Origin: Gemmatimonadota bacterium
GTDB lineage: Bacteria > Gemmatimonadota > Gemmatimonadetes > Longimicrobiales > Gaopeijiaceae
Length of the DNA: 64,000 nucleotides
Direction of reading: 5' to 3'
Assembly: GCA_016209885.1 (NCBI GenBank)
Contig: JACQVF010000034.1
Span: 1-64,000, forward strand
Below are positions 45,624-55,525 of the stretch, piece by piece. Positions within the stretch are counted from its first letter, which is position 1; the number at the start of each line of letters is the position of its first letter. The notes under the pieces were generated by a model that saw only the letters and a program-made list of their open reading frames with translations, was not told the DNA's origin and searched no databases. The position numbers and the translations under genes are program-made.

Positions 45624-46954
45624 TCGACGGTGCCCGCCACCCATCCCGCGGTCTTCCCCTCCACCTCGATGAAGGAGCCGAGGCGCTGCGAGAGCGGATG
45701 GTCGACTCGCAGCGCCGCCAGCCCGCCCGCGACCGCGCGGGTGCTGCGGAAGCGCTGCTGCTCCGGCTGTAGCCAGAGCGCCGCCCGGGGGGAAAGGGCG
45801 AGTGATCGGCCCCCGATGGTGACGGGATACTCCAGCAGTGCCGCGTCGATGCCCGGGAAGCGGCGCGCGCCGTTGGCATAGCCGTGCAGCACGACGAAGA
45901 GGTTCACCCGCCCCTGCCGCAGGAAGACGTTCGCGTCGAGCGTGTAGCCGAACGAGGTCAGCAGGTGGCCCAGGCTCAGGTTGAAGGCGAGCCGCCGCCC
46001 GTCGAGCGCCTTGCGGGCGGCGAAGCCGCGGAGGCCGATCAGGTTGGGGTCGACGAAGTTGAGGAGCTGGAGCCAGCCCTGCAGCTCCAGGAAGTCCCGC
46101 TCCTCCCGGGTGAGATCGGCGGCCTTGATGTAGCGATCGATCCCCACGCCCGAGGGGTGAATGCCACGGGCTTCGTACGGCTCGTCCGCCCGGTGCAGGT
46201 CGTAGACCCAGGCGGTGAAATCATGCCCGGCGAAGTCGCGGACCTCGACGGCCGCACCCTCTGCTCGGGCCGCCTCGTCCGCCAACTTGTTTGCCCGGTT
46301 CGTGTGGCCAGAGAAGACGTACGCGGCGGAGTTCGCCCTCACGAGCCAGAGCAGCGGCAGGTGTGGCGCGGTGGTGCCGCGGAAGAAGCCGTTCTTCTCC
46401 AGCTCCTGCAGCAGCCGGTACCCGCCTTCGAGCCCGGCCGCGCTGAGGCGGACCTGCTCGGCGGGATGCTGGCGTTTCAGGCGGGCCAGATCCTCATCCT
46501 TCACGTGGCTGACGGCGATCGCCTCCGCCCCAATCTTGAAGTTGTAAACATCGTTATGGCTGTCGATCCCCCGATTACCCATGACCGCCCGGTGGTACTC
46601 TTCATGGAGCCAGGAATCGCCCAAGGGGAGGTAGGTGGCCAGGTAGTCGAACAGTACCACGGAGGACGCCATCAGCCGGCCGCCCTTGCCCCAGGCCTCG
46701 CGGATCGCCCGGTGCGACGCCTCGTAGAAACCCGCGCTGAGGGAGAGCGACTGCCGCATGCTGGGGACGCGCACGCCGTGCGCGAGGTTGTAGGGCGCGT
46801 CGAGCACGGGCAGATCCAGCCGCAACGGGAGAGCGGCCGGCGCGGGGGCGTGTCCGGCGGTCGCGGCAGGCGCCAGCGTATCCCCCGGCGGCACCTGCGC
46901 CACGGCGGGGAGGGCGGCGAGCGGCGGAAGGAGAAGAAGGGCGAGCCGGCGCAT
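45572..46954 (-). CDS. Exported protein with HExxH motif, unknown function
   Basis: 460 residues. A signal peptide ends near PAVAQ (residue 20). The centre holds HEEYH (residues 117-121) in SWLHEEYHRAVMGN, a match to the zincin HExxH motif, but no downstream third ligand (Glu or His) is evident, so metalloprotease activity is unproven. The C-terminal half (ANVFLRQGRVNLFVVLHGYA; LALSPRAALWL; FIEVEGKTAGW) alternates like outer-membrane beta strands and ends in VSVRLGVSTVLR. Best guess: an outer-membrane barrel with an exposed domain. Its last 17 codons are duplicated at 44240. Confidence 0.6.
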   Translation of the reverse strand: MRRLALLLLPPLAALPAVAQVPPGDTLAPAATAGHAPAPAALPLRLDLPVLDAPYNLAHGVRVPSMRQSLSLSAGFYEASHRAIREAWGKGGRLMASSVVLFDYLATYLPLGDSWLHEEYHRAVMGNRGIDSHNDVYNFKIGAEAIAVSHVKDEDLARLKRQHPAEQVRLSAAGLEGGYRLLQELEKNGFFRGTTAPHLPLLWLVRANSAAYVFSGHTNRANKLADEAARAEGAAVEVRDFAGHDFTAWVYDLHRADEPYEARGIHPSGVGIDRYIKAADLTREERDFLELQGWLQLLNFVDPNLIGLRGFAARKALDGRRLAFNLSLGHLLTSFGYTLDANVFLRQGRVNLFVVLHGYANGARRFPGIDAALLEYPVTIGGRSLALSPRAALWLQPEQQRFRSTRAVAGGLAALRVDHPLSQRLGSFIEVEGKTAGWVAGTVDLASNVSVRLGVSTVLR

Positions 46955-47152
46955 GGGCTTGGCTTTCCGAGGTCCTGGAACGAGCGGAGGGCAACATAGC
47001 GCTTCCACGGCGGCTCGACCATCCTCATCCGTCCCGTGTCCATCGCCCCATCTCGCTCTCACCGCCCCTTGCAACCTTGTCCGCGCTCCATGCTGTCCAA
47101 GGGAGAAGAGGCAAACGGTGACCATGGTTCAGCGCGACGGGACGCCGAGGGT

Positions 47153-49912
47153 ATGCCCGCGACGGTTCTGATCCAGTACGTGTGGCTGGTGAGCGCGTGG
47201 CTTCCGCCGGCGCTCTCCGGCGTCGCGCCCTGCGCGGCGTCGCCCTCGCCGTGTCGGAGCGCTGCGCGGCCGCCCGCGGCGGTGACGCGCCAGGGCGAGG
47301 TCCGGGACACGAGCGACGCGTCCGCGTCTGGGTCCGCGTCCGCGCCGCGCGTGGTCGCCGTGCGTGCGACGGAGCGCATCGTGGTGGACGGTGCCCTGGA
47401 CGAGCCGGGCTGGCAGGCGGCGCAGGCGGTCACCGAGCTCACGCAACGCGACCCCAACGAGGGTGCGCCGCCGTCGGAGCGCACCGTCGTCCGCATCCTT
47501 TACGACCAGGACGCCATCTATGTGGGCGCGCGCATGCAGGACTCCGCGCCCGACTCGATCGTCGCTCGGTTGGGACGCCGTGACGCGCGCACCAATTCCG
47601 ACCGCTTCACCTTCTACGTGGATCCCTATCTCGACCGTCGGTCGGGCTTCTATTTCTCGGTGGACGCGGCGGGCACCGTTGGCGATGGCGTCCTCTTCAA
47701 CGACGATTGGGACGACGCTTCGTGGGACGGCGTGTGGGATGGCAGCGCGAGGCACGACGAAGAGGGGTGGACGGTCGAGATGCGCATCCCGTACTCGCAG
47801 CTGCGCTTCCACCCGAGGAGCCAGCACGTTTGGGGGACCAACGTCCGGCGCGAGATCGCTCGGAAGAACGAGGCAGACTACCTGGTCTTCACGCCCAGAA
47901 ACGCCAGCGGCTTCGTCTCCCGCTTCGCGGAGCTGGTGGGTCTGGAGGGCATCGCGCTGCGTCCGCGGATCGAGGTGATGCCCTATCTCAGGACGAAGGC
48001 CGAGTACCTGCCCACACAGCCGGGGAACCCGTTCCATGATGGCTCACGCTATCTGCCTGGCGCGGGCGCGGACCTGAAACTGGGGATCGGCAGCAACCTG
48101 ACGCTGGACGCCACGATCAATCCGGACTTCGGCCAGGTGGAAGTGGACCCGGCAGTCGTCAACCTGAGCGATATCGAGACCTTCTTCGAGGAGAGGCGGC
48201 CGTTCTTCATCGAGGGCTCGAGCGTCTTCGCCTTCGGGCGCGGGGGCGCGAACAGCTACTGGGGGTTCAACTGGGGCGACCCGCTCGTGTTCTATAGCCG
48301 GCGCATCGGCCGGGCGCCCCAGGGGAGCGTGCCGCCCTCGGATTTCGCGGACGTTCCCGAAGGTACCACGATCCTGGGTGCGGCGAAGCTGACGGGCCGG
48401 CTCGGTCGAGGTTTGAGGGTGGGCACCATCCACGCCGTGACCGCCCGCGAGTTCGCGGGCGTGGGGATGGCGGGGGAGCGCCGGCAGGTCGAGGTCGAGC
48501 CTGCGGCGTACTACGGCGTCGGGCGCGTGCAGCAGGAGTTCGCGGCGGGCCGGCACGGGATCGGTCTGCTGTCCACCGCCGCCGTGCGCGCTCTCGATGA
48601 CCAGCGCCTCCGGGACGAGGTCAGCGACGGGGCGCTCGTGCTGGGTCTCGATGGCTGGAGCTTCTTCGGCGAGGAGAAGACGTGGGTGATCTCGGGCTGG
48701 GCGGCCGCCAGCCAGGTCCGCGGATCCGCGCGGCATATCACGATCCTGCAGAGCAGTCCCCTCCACTACTTCCAGCGCCCGGACGCGCGCCACCTCCAGG
48801 TGGACAGCAGCGCGACGTCGCTCGCCGGGTACGCCGCGCGCGTCTCCGTGAACAAGCAGAAGGGGAACGTCGTCTTCAACTCGGCGCTGGGCGTGATCGA
48901 TCCGGGTTTTGACGTGAATGACCTCGGCTTCCTCTGGCTCACGGACGTGGTCAACGGGCACATCGCCATGGGGTACCGCTGGACGCAGCCGGGCAGGGTG
49001 CTCCGCAGCGCTCACGTGACCGGCGCCGTGTTCGGCAGTCGCGACCTCGATGGCAACACGGTCGGGTGGGGGGTGTTCCAGAACTGGTCGGCCCAGTTCC
49101 TGAACTACTGGAGCGTGAACGGATTCTGGGCGTACAACCCGGAGTCGGTGAACAATCGGCGCACGCGGGGCGGGCCGCTCACGCTGAACCCGCGGGGCGG
49201 AGAGATGGGCCTCGGCGTGGGCTCCGACAGCCGTAGGACATGGGTGTTCGACGCGTGGGCGGGCGGTGGCCGCTACGCCGAGCGCTCGCGGGCGTCCTGG
49301 AACGTGATGATCGGCGTCGAGTGGAAGCCCGCGCCCGACCTGTCTCTGCGCGTGAGGCCCATCCTGAACCGCCAACGCACGGCGAGCCAGTGGATCGGCT
49401 CGTTCGGGGACGCCACGGCCACCGCGACGTTCGGCCGGCGCTACGTCTTCGCCGATCTCGAGCAGACCGAGCTGTCGGCGAGCGTGCGACTGGACTGGAC
49501 GTTCACGCCGAAGCTGAGCCTGCAGTTCTACGGCCAGCCACTCATCTCCGTGGGCGATTACGAGGACTTCAAGGAGCTGGCGCGGCCGCGGAGCTACGCG
49601 TTCCGCGTGTACGGAGAGGACGGCTCGAGCGTCGAGGAAGGGACATACCGGGCGAACCCCGACGGGCCGGCGGGCCCGGCGCGTCCCATCCAGCTCTGGA
49701 ACCCGGACTTCAACTTCAAGTCGCTGCGCGGCAACGCCGTGCTCCGCTGGGAGTACCGGCCGGGCTCCGCGCTCTACCTGGTCTGGACGCAGCGGCGCTC
49801 GGATATGGAGGACCGGCCGGAGTTCCGGATCGGCGACTCCCTGGAGCGCCTGTGGCGCGCGAAGCCCGAGAACATCCTGATGCTCAAGGCGACGTACTGG
49901 TGGAGCCCGTGA
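47153..49912 (+). CDS. DUF5916 outer-membrane protein with CBM9-like N-terminus
   Basis: 919 residues, with GAGG before the ATG. A signal segment precedes a CBM9-like domain (about 60-250): RIVVDGALDEPGWQAAQAVT, AIYVGARM, DRRSGFYFSVD, DDWDDASWDGVWDGS and EEGWTVEMRIPYSQLRF. The remainder is a large DUF5916 beta-barrel-type region (LTLDATINPDFGQVEVDP; EERRPFFIEGSSVFAFG) ending in strands such as ALYLVWTQRRSD. DUF5916 proteins are abundant in Bacteroidota and Gemmatimonadota with no assigned activity. A second family member is encoded at 55526-57814. Possibly carbohydrate-linked. Confidence 0.82.
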   Translation: MPATVLIQYVWLVSAWLPPALSGVAPCAASPSPCRSAARPPAAVTRQGEVRDTSDASASGSASAPRVVAVRATERIVVDGALDEPGWQAAQAVTELTQRDPNEGAPPSERTVVRILYDQDAIYVGARMQDSAPDSIVARLGRRDARTNSDRFTFYVDPYLDRRSGFYFSVDAAGTVGDGVLFNDDWDDASWDGVWDGSARHDEEGWTVEMRIPYSQLRFHPRSQHVWGTNVRREIARKNEADYLVFTPRNASGFVSRFAELVGLEGIALRPRIEVMPYLRTKAEYLPTQPGNPFHDGSRYLPGAGADLKLGIGSNLTLDATINPDFGQVEVDPAVVNLSDIETFFEERRPFFIEGSSVFAFGRGGANSYWGFNWGDPLVFYSRRIGRAPQGSVPPSDFADVPEGTTILGAAKLTGRLGRGLRVGTIHAVTAREFAGVGMAGERRQVEVEPAAYYGVGRVQQEFAAGRHGIGLLSTAAVRALDDQRLRDEVSDGALVLGLDGWSFFGEEKTWVISGWAAASQVRGSARHITILQSSPLHYFQRPDARHLQVDSSATSLAGYAARVSVNKQKGNVVFNSALGVIDPGFDVNDLGFLWLTDVVNGHIAMGYRWTQPGRVLRSAHVTGAVFGSRDLDGNTVGWGVFQNWSAQFLNYWSVNGFWAYNPESVNNRRTRGGPLTLNPRGGEMGLGVGSDSRRTWVFDAWAGGGRYAERSRASWNVMIGVEWKPAPDLSLRVRPILNRQRTASQWIGSFGDATATATFGRRYVFADLEQTELSASVRLDWTFTPKLSLQFYGQPLISVGDYEDFKELARPRSYAFRVYGEDGSSVEEGTYRANPDGPAGPARPIQLWNPDFNFKSLRGNAVLRWEYRPGSALYLVWTQRRSDMEDRPEFRIGDSLERLWRAKPENILMLKATYWWSP

Positions 49913-50131
49913 GGCCGCTGTAGTGCACTTCGTTGGCCACGATCCGGCCGTCGGGGCGTCTCCAGGAGACCCACGGCCAGGATCCCCCCTCGGCACGCCC
50001 GGGCCGCCGCCCGGTTGCCCCCGGTTTGTGTCTTGCTTGCGAGGAGAGGGGAGCGGCAGTAATTTGGACCGTTTCCTCGGCAAAGGATGTCGCTCTCGAA
50101 CCGACGCCACGCACTCTCGGGAGGTTCCGCC
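49913..50131. other. Intergenic region before the sortilin-like gene
   Basis: 219 bases with no confident promoter. GGGAGG before 50132 is the ribosome site of the next gene. Confidence 0.5.
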
Positions 50132-53100
50132 ATGGACCGTCGAACTCACCCACGAAGCTGGCCCCTCGGGGGCCTCGTCGTACTGCTGTCCTTCTACCTC
50201 TCAGCCTGCGGGGGGCAGCCGCCGTCGCAGGCGCCTCTGGCCGCCACGGTCGACCAATCCTATCTGAGCCTTCTGAGCTGGCGCTCCATCGGTCCGTCGC
50301 GGGGCGGCCGCGTCACGACGGTGGCGGGAGACCCGGTGAACAAGCTGGTCTTCTACCAGGGTGCGACGGGCGGAGGCGTCTGGAAGACCGATGACGGCGG
50401 GCTCACCTGGCGCAGCGTTTCCGACGGGTACTTCGGCACCGGTTCGGTGGGCGCGGTGGCGGTGGCGCCGTCGAATCCCAACGTGGTCTACGTGGGGATG
50501 GGCGAGGCGTGCCTGCGCGGAAACGTGTCGCATGGCGATGGCGTCTACAAGTCGACCGACGCCGGAAAGACCTGGACGCGGGTCGGCCTCGAGGCAACGC
50601 GCCACGTCGGGCGCATTGTCATCCACCCGAGGAACCCCGACATCGCGTACGTGGCGGCGCTGGGCGACGTCTTTGGCCCCAGCCCCGACCGCGGCGTCTA
50701 CCGCACGAGGGACGGCGGCCGCACCTGGGAGAAGATCCTCTATCGGGATGAGAACACCGGGGGCATCGACATCACGATGGATCCCAACAACCCGCAGGTG
50801 ATCTACGCCTCGTTGCTCCAGGAGCGCCGGTTCCCGTGGGGGCTCCTGACCGCCGGCCCGGGCAGCGGGTTCTTCAAGACGACGGACGGCGGCAACACCT
50901 GGAGCGAGCTGAGCGAGCGGCCCGGCCTGCCGACGGGAATGAAGGGCCGCACCGGCATAACGCTCTCACCAGCCCGTGCGAATCGTGTCTGGGCCATCGT
51001 CGACGGCGGGACGGGAAAGAAAGGCGTCTTCCGCTCCGACGACGGCGGTGCGACCTGGCGGCTGGTGAGCGACAAGGCCGATCTGACCCAGCGGCCCTCG
51101 TACTACCATCACATCTTCGCCGACCCCAAGGATGCGAACACCGTCTACGTCCTCAACACGGGCCTGTGGAAGTCGACGGACGGGGGCGGGACGTGGAGCC
51201 GCATCCCGACGCCGCATGGCGACAACCACGACCTGTGGATCGATCCCCAGGATCCGCAGCGCATGGTCGAGGCGAACGACGGCGGCGCCACGGTGAGCTA
51301 CAACGGGGGGAAGTCCTGGTCCACGCTGCTCAACCAGCCGACGGCCCAGCTCTACCACGTGATCGCCGACAACCAGGTCCCCTACCGGGTCTACGCGGCG
51401 CAGCAGGACAACACCACAATCTCGCTGCCCAGCCGCTCCGACTACGGACGGGTCACGCTGGAGGAGTGGTACACGGTGGGCGGCGGCGAGGCGGGCTACA
51501 TCGCGCCGAACACGAAGGATCCCAACATCGTCTACGCCGCCGATCACCACTTCCTCTACCGTTACGACCACCGGACCCGTCAGACCCGCGACATCTCGCC
51601 GAACCCGGAAACCTACTACGGGTGGGGCGCCGCCGACAAGTTGTACCGATTCTGGTGGACTTATCCGGTGGCCACGTCGCCGCACGACCCGAACGTGCTG
51701 TACGCCACGTCGCAGTACGTCCACAAGACCACGAACGAGGGCCAGAGCTGGGAGATCATCAGCCCGGACCTCACGCGCCACGATCCCAAGACCCTGGAGA
51801 AGACGCCGGGCTACGGGCACATGGAGCCCGGAGAGTACTGGGGTCCGCTGACGCGAGAGACGTACGGTCCCGAGTGGTACGCCACGATCTTCGCCTTCGC
51901 CGAATCCCCGGCGAAAGCGGGCGTGCTCTGGGCGGGCTCGGACGACGGGTACATCCAGGTCTCGCGCGATAACGGGAAGAACTGGACGAACGTCACGCCG
52001 CCGGATCTTCCCGAGTTCGCGCTCATGAGCATCATCGATCCCTCGCCGCACGATGCCGCCGCGGCGTACGTCGCGGCCACGCGGTACAAGCTCCAGGATC
52101 GCAAGCCGTATCTCTACAAGACGGCCGACTACGGGCAGAGCTGGACCAAGATCGTGGAGGGGATCCCGGACGACGGGCACCACTTCACCCGCGTGATTCG
52201 CGAGGATCCAGGCCGGCGCGGCCTCCTGTACGCGGGCACCGAGGCTGGCGTCTACGTCTCGTTTGACGACGGCGCCCACTGGCAGTCGCTCCAGCTCAAC
52301 CTTCCCGTGGTGCCGGTTCACGATATGGTCGTCAAGGACGGCGACCTCGCGGTGGCGACGCACGGCCGGTCCTTCTGGATCCTGGATAACGTGGCGCTGC
52401 TTCACCAGTTCAGCGACGCCGCCCTCGCCGAGCCGGTCCACCTGTTCCAGCCGAAGACGACGATCCGCTTCCGGGCCCGCGCCTCGCTGACCGGCCGCAA
52501 CTCCGGAAACATCGGCTTCGGGGACAACCCGCCCGACGGCGTGGTCATTCCGTACTACTTCAAGGAGAAGCCGGCGGGCGAGGTCACGCTGGCGATCCAG
52601 CGCGAGCTCGCGGGAGGCCAGACCGAGGTGGTGCGGACCTTCTCGAGCGAGAAGGAGGAGGCGGCGGAGGAGCCCGGATTCTTCGAGGAATCCGGCGGAA
52701 GCGGGAAGGTGGCGGCCGAGGCCGGGGCGCACGCCTTCAACTGGGACGTGCGCTATCCGGGCGCGGACGTGCTCCCCGACGCGGTCTTTCAGGGCAGCAC
52801 CGAGGGCCCGCTGGCGCCTCCCGGCACGTATCGGGTCGAGCTCGCCGCGGGAGGCCAGACCTACACCCAGTCGTTCCAGATCGTCCGGGATCCCCGGATC
52901 GCCTTCACGGACCCCGATCTCGTCGCGCAGTTCGAGTTCCTGATCTCCGTCCGCGACAAGCTCACGGAGACCATGAACGTGGTGCGGAAGATGCGCGACA
53001 TGAGGAAGCGGGCCCAGGAGCTCGTCCAGGCCGCGGGCGGGCAGGATCGCCAGGCCCTCGAGCAAGCGCTCCAGGCGCTGAACGACAAGCTCTATCCCCT

Positions 53101-53347
53101 CGAGGAGCGGCTGGTGCAGTTCCGGGCGCGCGCCAACCAGGATCTGCTGAACTACGCGACGGGGATCGACAGCAAGCTTGCGCGCCTGAACGTCTTCGCC
53201 TCGATGGCCGACGCTCCGCCGACGCAGGGCGAGCGGGACCTCTTCCAGCGCCTGTCCGACGGCGTCGCCGAGCGGGCGAGAGCGTTGGAGGAAGTCGAGC
53301 GAAACGAGTATGCCGCGCTGCTGAAACTGGCGGGTGCCGAAAGCTGA
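50132..53347 (+). CDS. Sortilin/BNR-repeat propeller lipoprotein (glycosyl-hydrolase-like)
   Basis: 1,071 residues. Lipoprotein signal VVLLSFYLSACGG (Cys about 32). Sortilin/VPS10-type propeller blades with Asp-box repeats run over roughly residues 60-760: TDDGGLTWRSVSD, STDAGKTWTRVG, TRDGGRTWEKI, TTDGGNTWSEL, SDDGGATWRLV, SRDNGKNWTNV. The C-terminal 300 residues carry a fibronectin/Ig-like part (GEVTLAIQRELAGG; PPGTYRVELAAGGQTYTQSF) and helical segments (MNVVRKMRDMRKRAQELVQA). Such proteins are often annotated as glycosyl hydrolases, but no catalytic site is apparent. Surface binding is as likely. A terminator follows. Confidence 0.8.
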   Translation: MDRRTHPRSWPLGGLVVLLSFYLSACGGQPPSQAPLAATVDQSYLSLLSWRSIGPSRGGRVTTVAGDPVNKLVFYQGATGGGVWKTDDGGLTWRSVSDGYFGTGSVGAVAVAPSNPNVVYVGMGEACLRGNVSHGDGVYKSTDAGKTWTRVGLEATRHVGRIVIHPRNPDIAYVAALGDVFGPSPDRGVYRTRDGGRTWEKILYRDENTGGIDITMDPNNPQVIYASLLQERRFPWGLLTAGPGSGFFKTTDGGNTWSELSERPGLPTGMKGRTGITLSPARANRVWAIVDGGTGKKGVFRSDDGGATWRLVSDKADLTQRPSYYHHIFADPKDANTVYVLNTGLWKSTDGGGTWSRIPTPHGDNHDLWIDPQDPQRMVEANDGGATVSYNGGKSWSTLLNQPTAQLYHVIADNQVPYRVYAAQQDNTTISLPSRSDYGRVTLEEWYTVGGGEAGYIAPNTKDPNIVYAADHHFLYRYDHRTRQTRDISPNPETYYGWGAADKLYRFWWTYPVATSPHDPNVLYATSQYVHKTTNEGQSWEIISPDLTRHDPKTLEKTPGYGHMEPGEYWGPLTRETYGPEWYATIFAFAESPAKAGVLWAGSDDGYIQVSRDNGKNWTNVTPPDLPEFALMSIIDPSPHDAAAAYVAATRYKLQDRKPYLYKTADYGQSWTKIVEGIPDDGHHFTRVIREDPGRRGLLYAGTEAGVYVSFDDGAHWQSLQLNLPVVPVHDMVVKDGDLAVATHGRSFWILDNVALLHQFSDAALAEPVHLFQPKTTIRFRARASLTGRNSGNIGFGDNPPDGVVIPYYFKEKPAGEVTLAIQRELAGGQTEVVRTFSSEKEEAAEEPGFFEESGGSGKVAAEAGAHAFNWDVRYPGADVLPDAVFQGSTEGPLAPPGTYRVELAAGGQTYTQSFQIVRDPRIAFTDPDLVAQFEFLISVRDKLTETMNVVRKMRDMRKRAQELVQAAGGQDRQALEQALQALNDKLYPLEERLVQFRARANQDLLNYATGIDSKLARLNVFASMADAPPTQGERDLFQRLSDGVAERARALEEVERNEYAALLKLAGAES

Positions 53348-53370
53348 GTCATCGCGCGCGGTTTTACACG

Positions 53371-53406
53371 GGCCGGAGCTCGCCGGGTGGCGGGCTCCGG
53401 CCTTTT
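53371..53406 (+). terminator. Intrinsic terminator after the sortilin-like gene
   Basis: GGCCGGAGC (53371-53379) pairs perfectly with GCTCCGGCC (53394-53402), followed by TTTT. It sits between the convergent stops of this gene and the radical SAM gene. Confidence 0.85.
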
Positions 53407-53441
53407 GCGCTGCCTGCCGCGTCAGGGCGCCGAACCTGATC

Positions 53442-55046
53442 TCAGCCGTGAGCAAGCTTGCTCACCGCTCGTGCAACCTTCCCGGCTCGCCGGGCCGAAA
53501 GCGCGACCGTCTCCCCCCGCTGCTTCGCGAGATACGCCTGGGGGTCATGAACCAGCGCTCCGGGCGGCAGGAAGGCCCACAGGGGGCCGAGATCCCGCTT
53601 CATGCGCTCCACGTAGAACGCGGGTAGCTCGCTGGTCTCGCCCTCGAAGAAAGCCCGCACCGACCGATCGGTGTCGAGCAGACGGCGTATGGCGGTGTGA
53701 TACCTGATCCGGCCGAACCCCTCCGACGAGATCGCGCGCACGGCGTTCACCCACGTGGCGAAGCCCGGCTGGGTACCCCGGGCGCGGCGGGCGATGGTCT
53801 TCCAGGAGAACGAGTACTTCGACAGGTCGATCAGCCGATCGTAGAAGTCCGGCCACTTGTAGTGCTTCGGCCGCACGTTCATCGCCTGATTGTTGTTGAG
53901 AAAGTGGAACGGGAAGGGGAGCACCCGCCCGGCCCGCTGCAGCTCGAGGTTGAGCGGCGCGGCCTCGCCGAAGGCGCTGAGTAGCGAATATGCCGGGAAC
54001 GCGCCCGGCGTCCGGTCGAGGAACCGCTTGGTCAGCTCGAACGGCTCGCTGCCGCTGTCGTCATCCAGGCCCAGCACGAAGTTCGTCTGGACGTAGGGGA
54101 TATGCTCCAGGATCAGGTTCACGTGCTCGGAGACCTGTTCGACCTTGTCCAGCCCCTGCTTGCGGCCGGTCTTCGCCTTGTTGCCCAGCGAGAACCAGGA
54201 CTCGATCCCCGGCAGCATGGCCTTGAACCCGGCGGCGCGCAGCCGCTTCAGGTTGGGCTCCGAGAGCAGCGAGAGAGTGCTCTCGGCGCCGAACGAGACG
54301 ATCCCCGGCCGGACCGCATCCTCGATAGCCGTCAGGAAGTCGTCGAACCGCACGCCGAAGTTGGGGTCGTGCCAGCCTACGTATGGGCGCGGCACCGTCT
54401 TCACGAGGAAGCGCAGGTCCTCCCGGATCTGGTCGCAGCTCATGGGCTGGTAGTCCACGACCGAGTCGATGCAGAAGCTGCAGGTGTACGGGCACCCCAG
54501 GCTCCCGATCATCGGGACGATCTTGATCCGCGTGGGGCACTTGGCGAGGGTCGGCGCGATGAACTTCCAACGTTCGCGGACGCCCGGGAGATGTGAAGGC
54601 TGCCGCAGGGCGTTCAGGTGGACGCCGAGCGGGCGATGGGGCGCGCAGTCCTTCAGCACCTCCGCGATGGTCGTCTTGTCGGTGAAGCCCAGGACGTAGT
54701 CGAAGTACTTCCGCGCGTCATCCGGGTAGCAGCGCGCGTGCGGCCCGCCGAGGACGGTGACGGCGCCGCGCTGGCGGAACATGCTGCTGATCGCGTAGGC
54801 CAGCTGGGCGGCCTGCGTGAACGCGCCGATGAAGAGGAGATCCGTCTGTGCGGGCAGCTCCGCCAGGAGGTCCTCGAAGCCCGTGTAGCAGACGAACGTG
54901 ACGTCGTGGCCGTTCTCCTCGCACCAGACGGCGACGGCCTGCGGCATGACGCTCGCCAGGCTGGGATTCATCACTCGCGGATACAGAGCCCGCGTGGGAG
55001 CCCGCGCGACGAGATCTAGAATCCCGACCCTGAGCGGCTTTCCCAT
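53442..55046 (-). CDS. B12-binding radical SAM enzyme
   Basis: 534 residues from the ATG at 55046 (GGAGGAG upstream). An N-terminal cobalamin-binding-like domain (about 1-160: VGILDLVARAPT; VWCEENGHDVTFVCYTGFED; AVTVLGGPHARCYPDDA). The radical SAM core has CPYTCSFC (three Fe-S Cys), then VGWHDPNFGV and FGAESTLSLL. It probably performs a radical methylation or modification of a lipid or peptide. No substrate is indicated and no maturation partner is nearby. The protein ends in Ala/Lys-rich helices. Confidence 0.85.
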   Translation of the reverse strand: MGKPLRVGILDLVARAPTRALYPRVMNPSLASVMPQAVAVWCEENGHDVTFVCYTGFEDLLAELPAQTDLLFIGAFTQAAQLAYAISSMFRQRGAVTVLGGPHARCYPDDARKYFDYVLGFTDKTTIAEVLKDCAPHRPLGVHLNALRQPSHLPGVRERWKFIAPTLAKCPTRIKIVPMIGSLGCPYTCSFCIDSVVDYQPMSCDQIREDLRFLVKTVPRPYVGWHDPNFGVRFDDFLTAIEDAVRPGIVSFGAESTLSLLSEPNLKRLRAAGFKAMLPGIESWFSLGNKAKTGRKQGLDKVEQVSEHVNLILEHIPYVQTNFVLGLDDDSGSEPFELTKRFLDRTPGAFPAYSLLSAFGEAAPLNLELQRAGRVLPFPFHFLNNNQAMNVRPKHYKWPDFYDRLIDLSKYSFSWKTIARRARGTQPGFATWVNAVRAISSEGFGRIRYHTAIRRLLDTDRSVRAFFEGETSELPAFYVERMKRDLGPLWAFLPPGALVHDPQAYLAKQRGETVALSARRAGKVARAVSKLAHG

Positions 55047-55525
55047 ACCTGGTTTCTCCTCCTTGCCGCAAGAATGGCGTGCGGCGGCGTCCATGAGCCA
55101 GAAGGGATGGCGCCGCCGGCCTTTAAAGGTGGTCTTCAGGTCGGCTTAGCGCCAGACTTCTCCAGCCATCACGGCCGCAGCCCCGATGTGCCGGGGGGAA
55201 GGCGGCGGCCCTCGAACACAAAGGCGTTTCAATATCCGCGGCCGGAGCAGGGCCGGCGAGGCCGGGGCCGCACGCGTCCCGGCGGCGACGTCGCGATCCC
55301 TGCCGTCCCCCGTAACGCGAGCGGATGGCAGCACGAATGTAGTCGAGTTCTTGCGGATACGGGCCGGAGCTCGGAGGACGAACATAGGGTGGTAGCGGAG
55401 CCGCGAGCTGGCGTTTGGCTGCGTGTGGTCGCCGTTCCAGGGATGCTCGGCCCGGTCGCCGTAGTCCATCTCGCCCCCGTAGTACGCGTCGCGCGCGGCC
55501 TCAAGGAACTCCTCCACCAGCTAGC
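55047..55525. other. Intergenic region with a possible short minus-strand frame
   Basis: The minus frame 55517-55380 (starting GTGGAGGAG, 9 bases after the DUF5916 stop) reads EEFLEAARDAYYGGEMDYGD, then RAEHPWNGDHTQ with good codon pattern for 45 codons. It loses coding character afterwards and is not assignable. The rest is empty. Confidence 0.3.
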
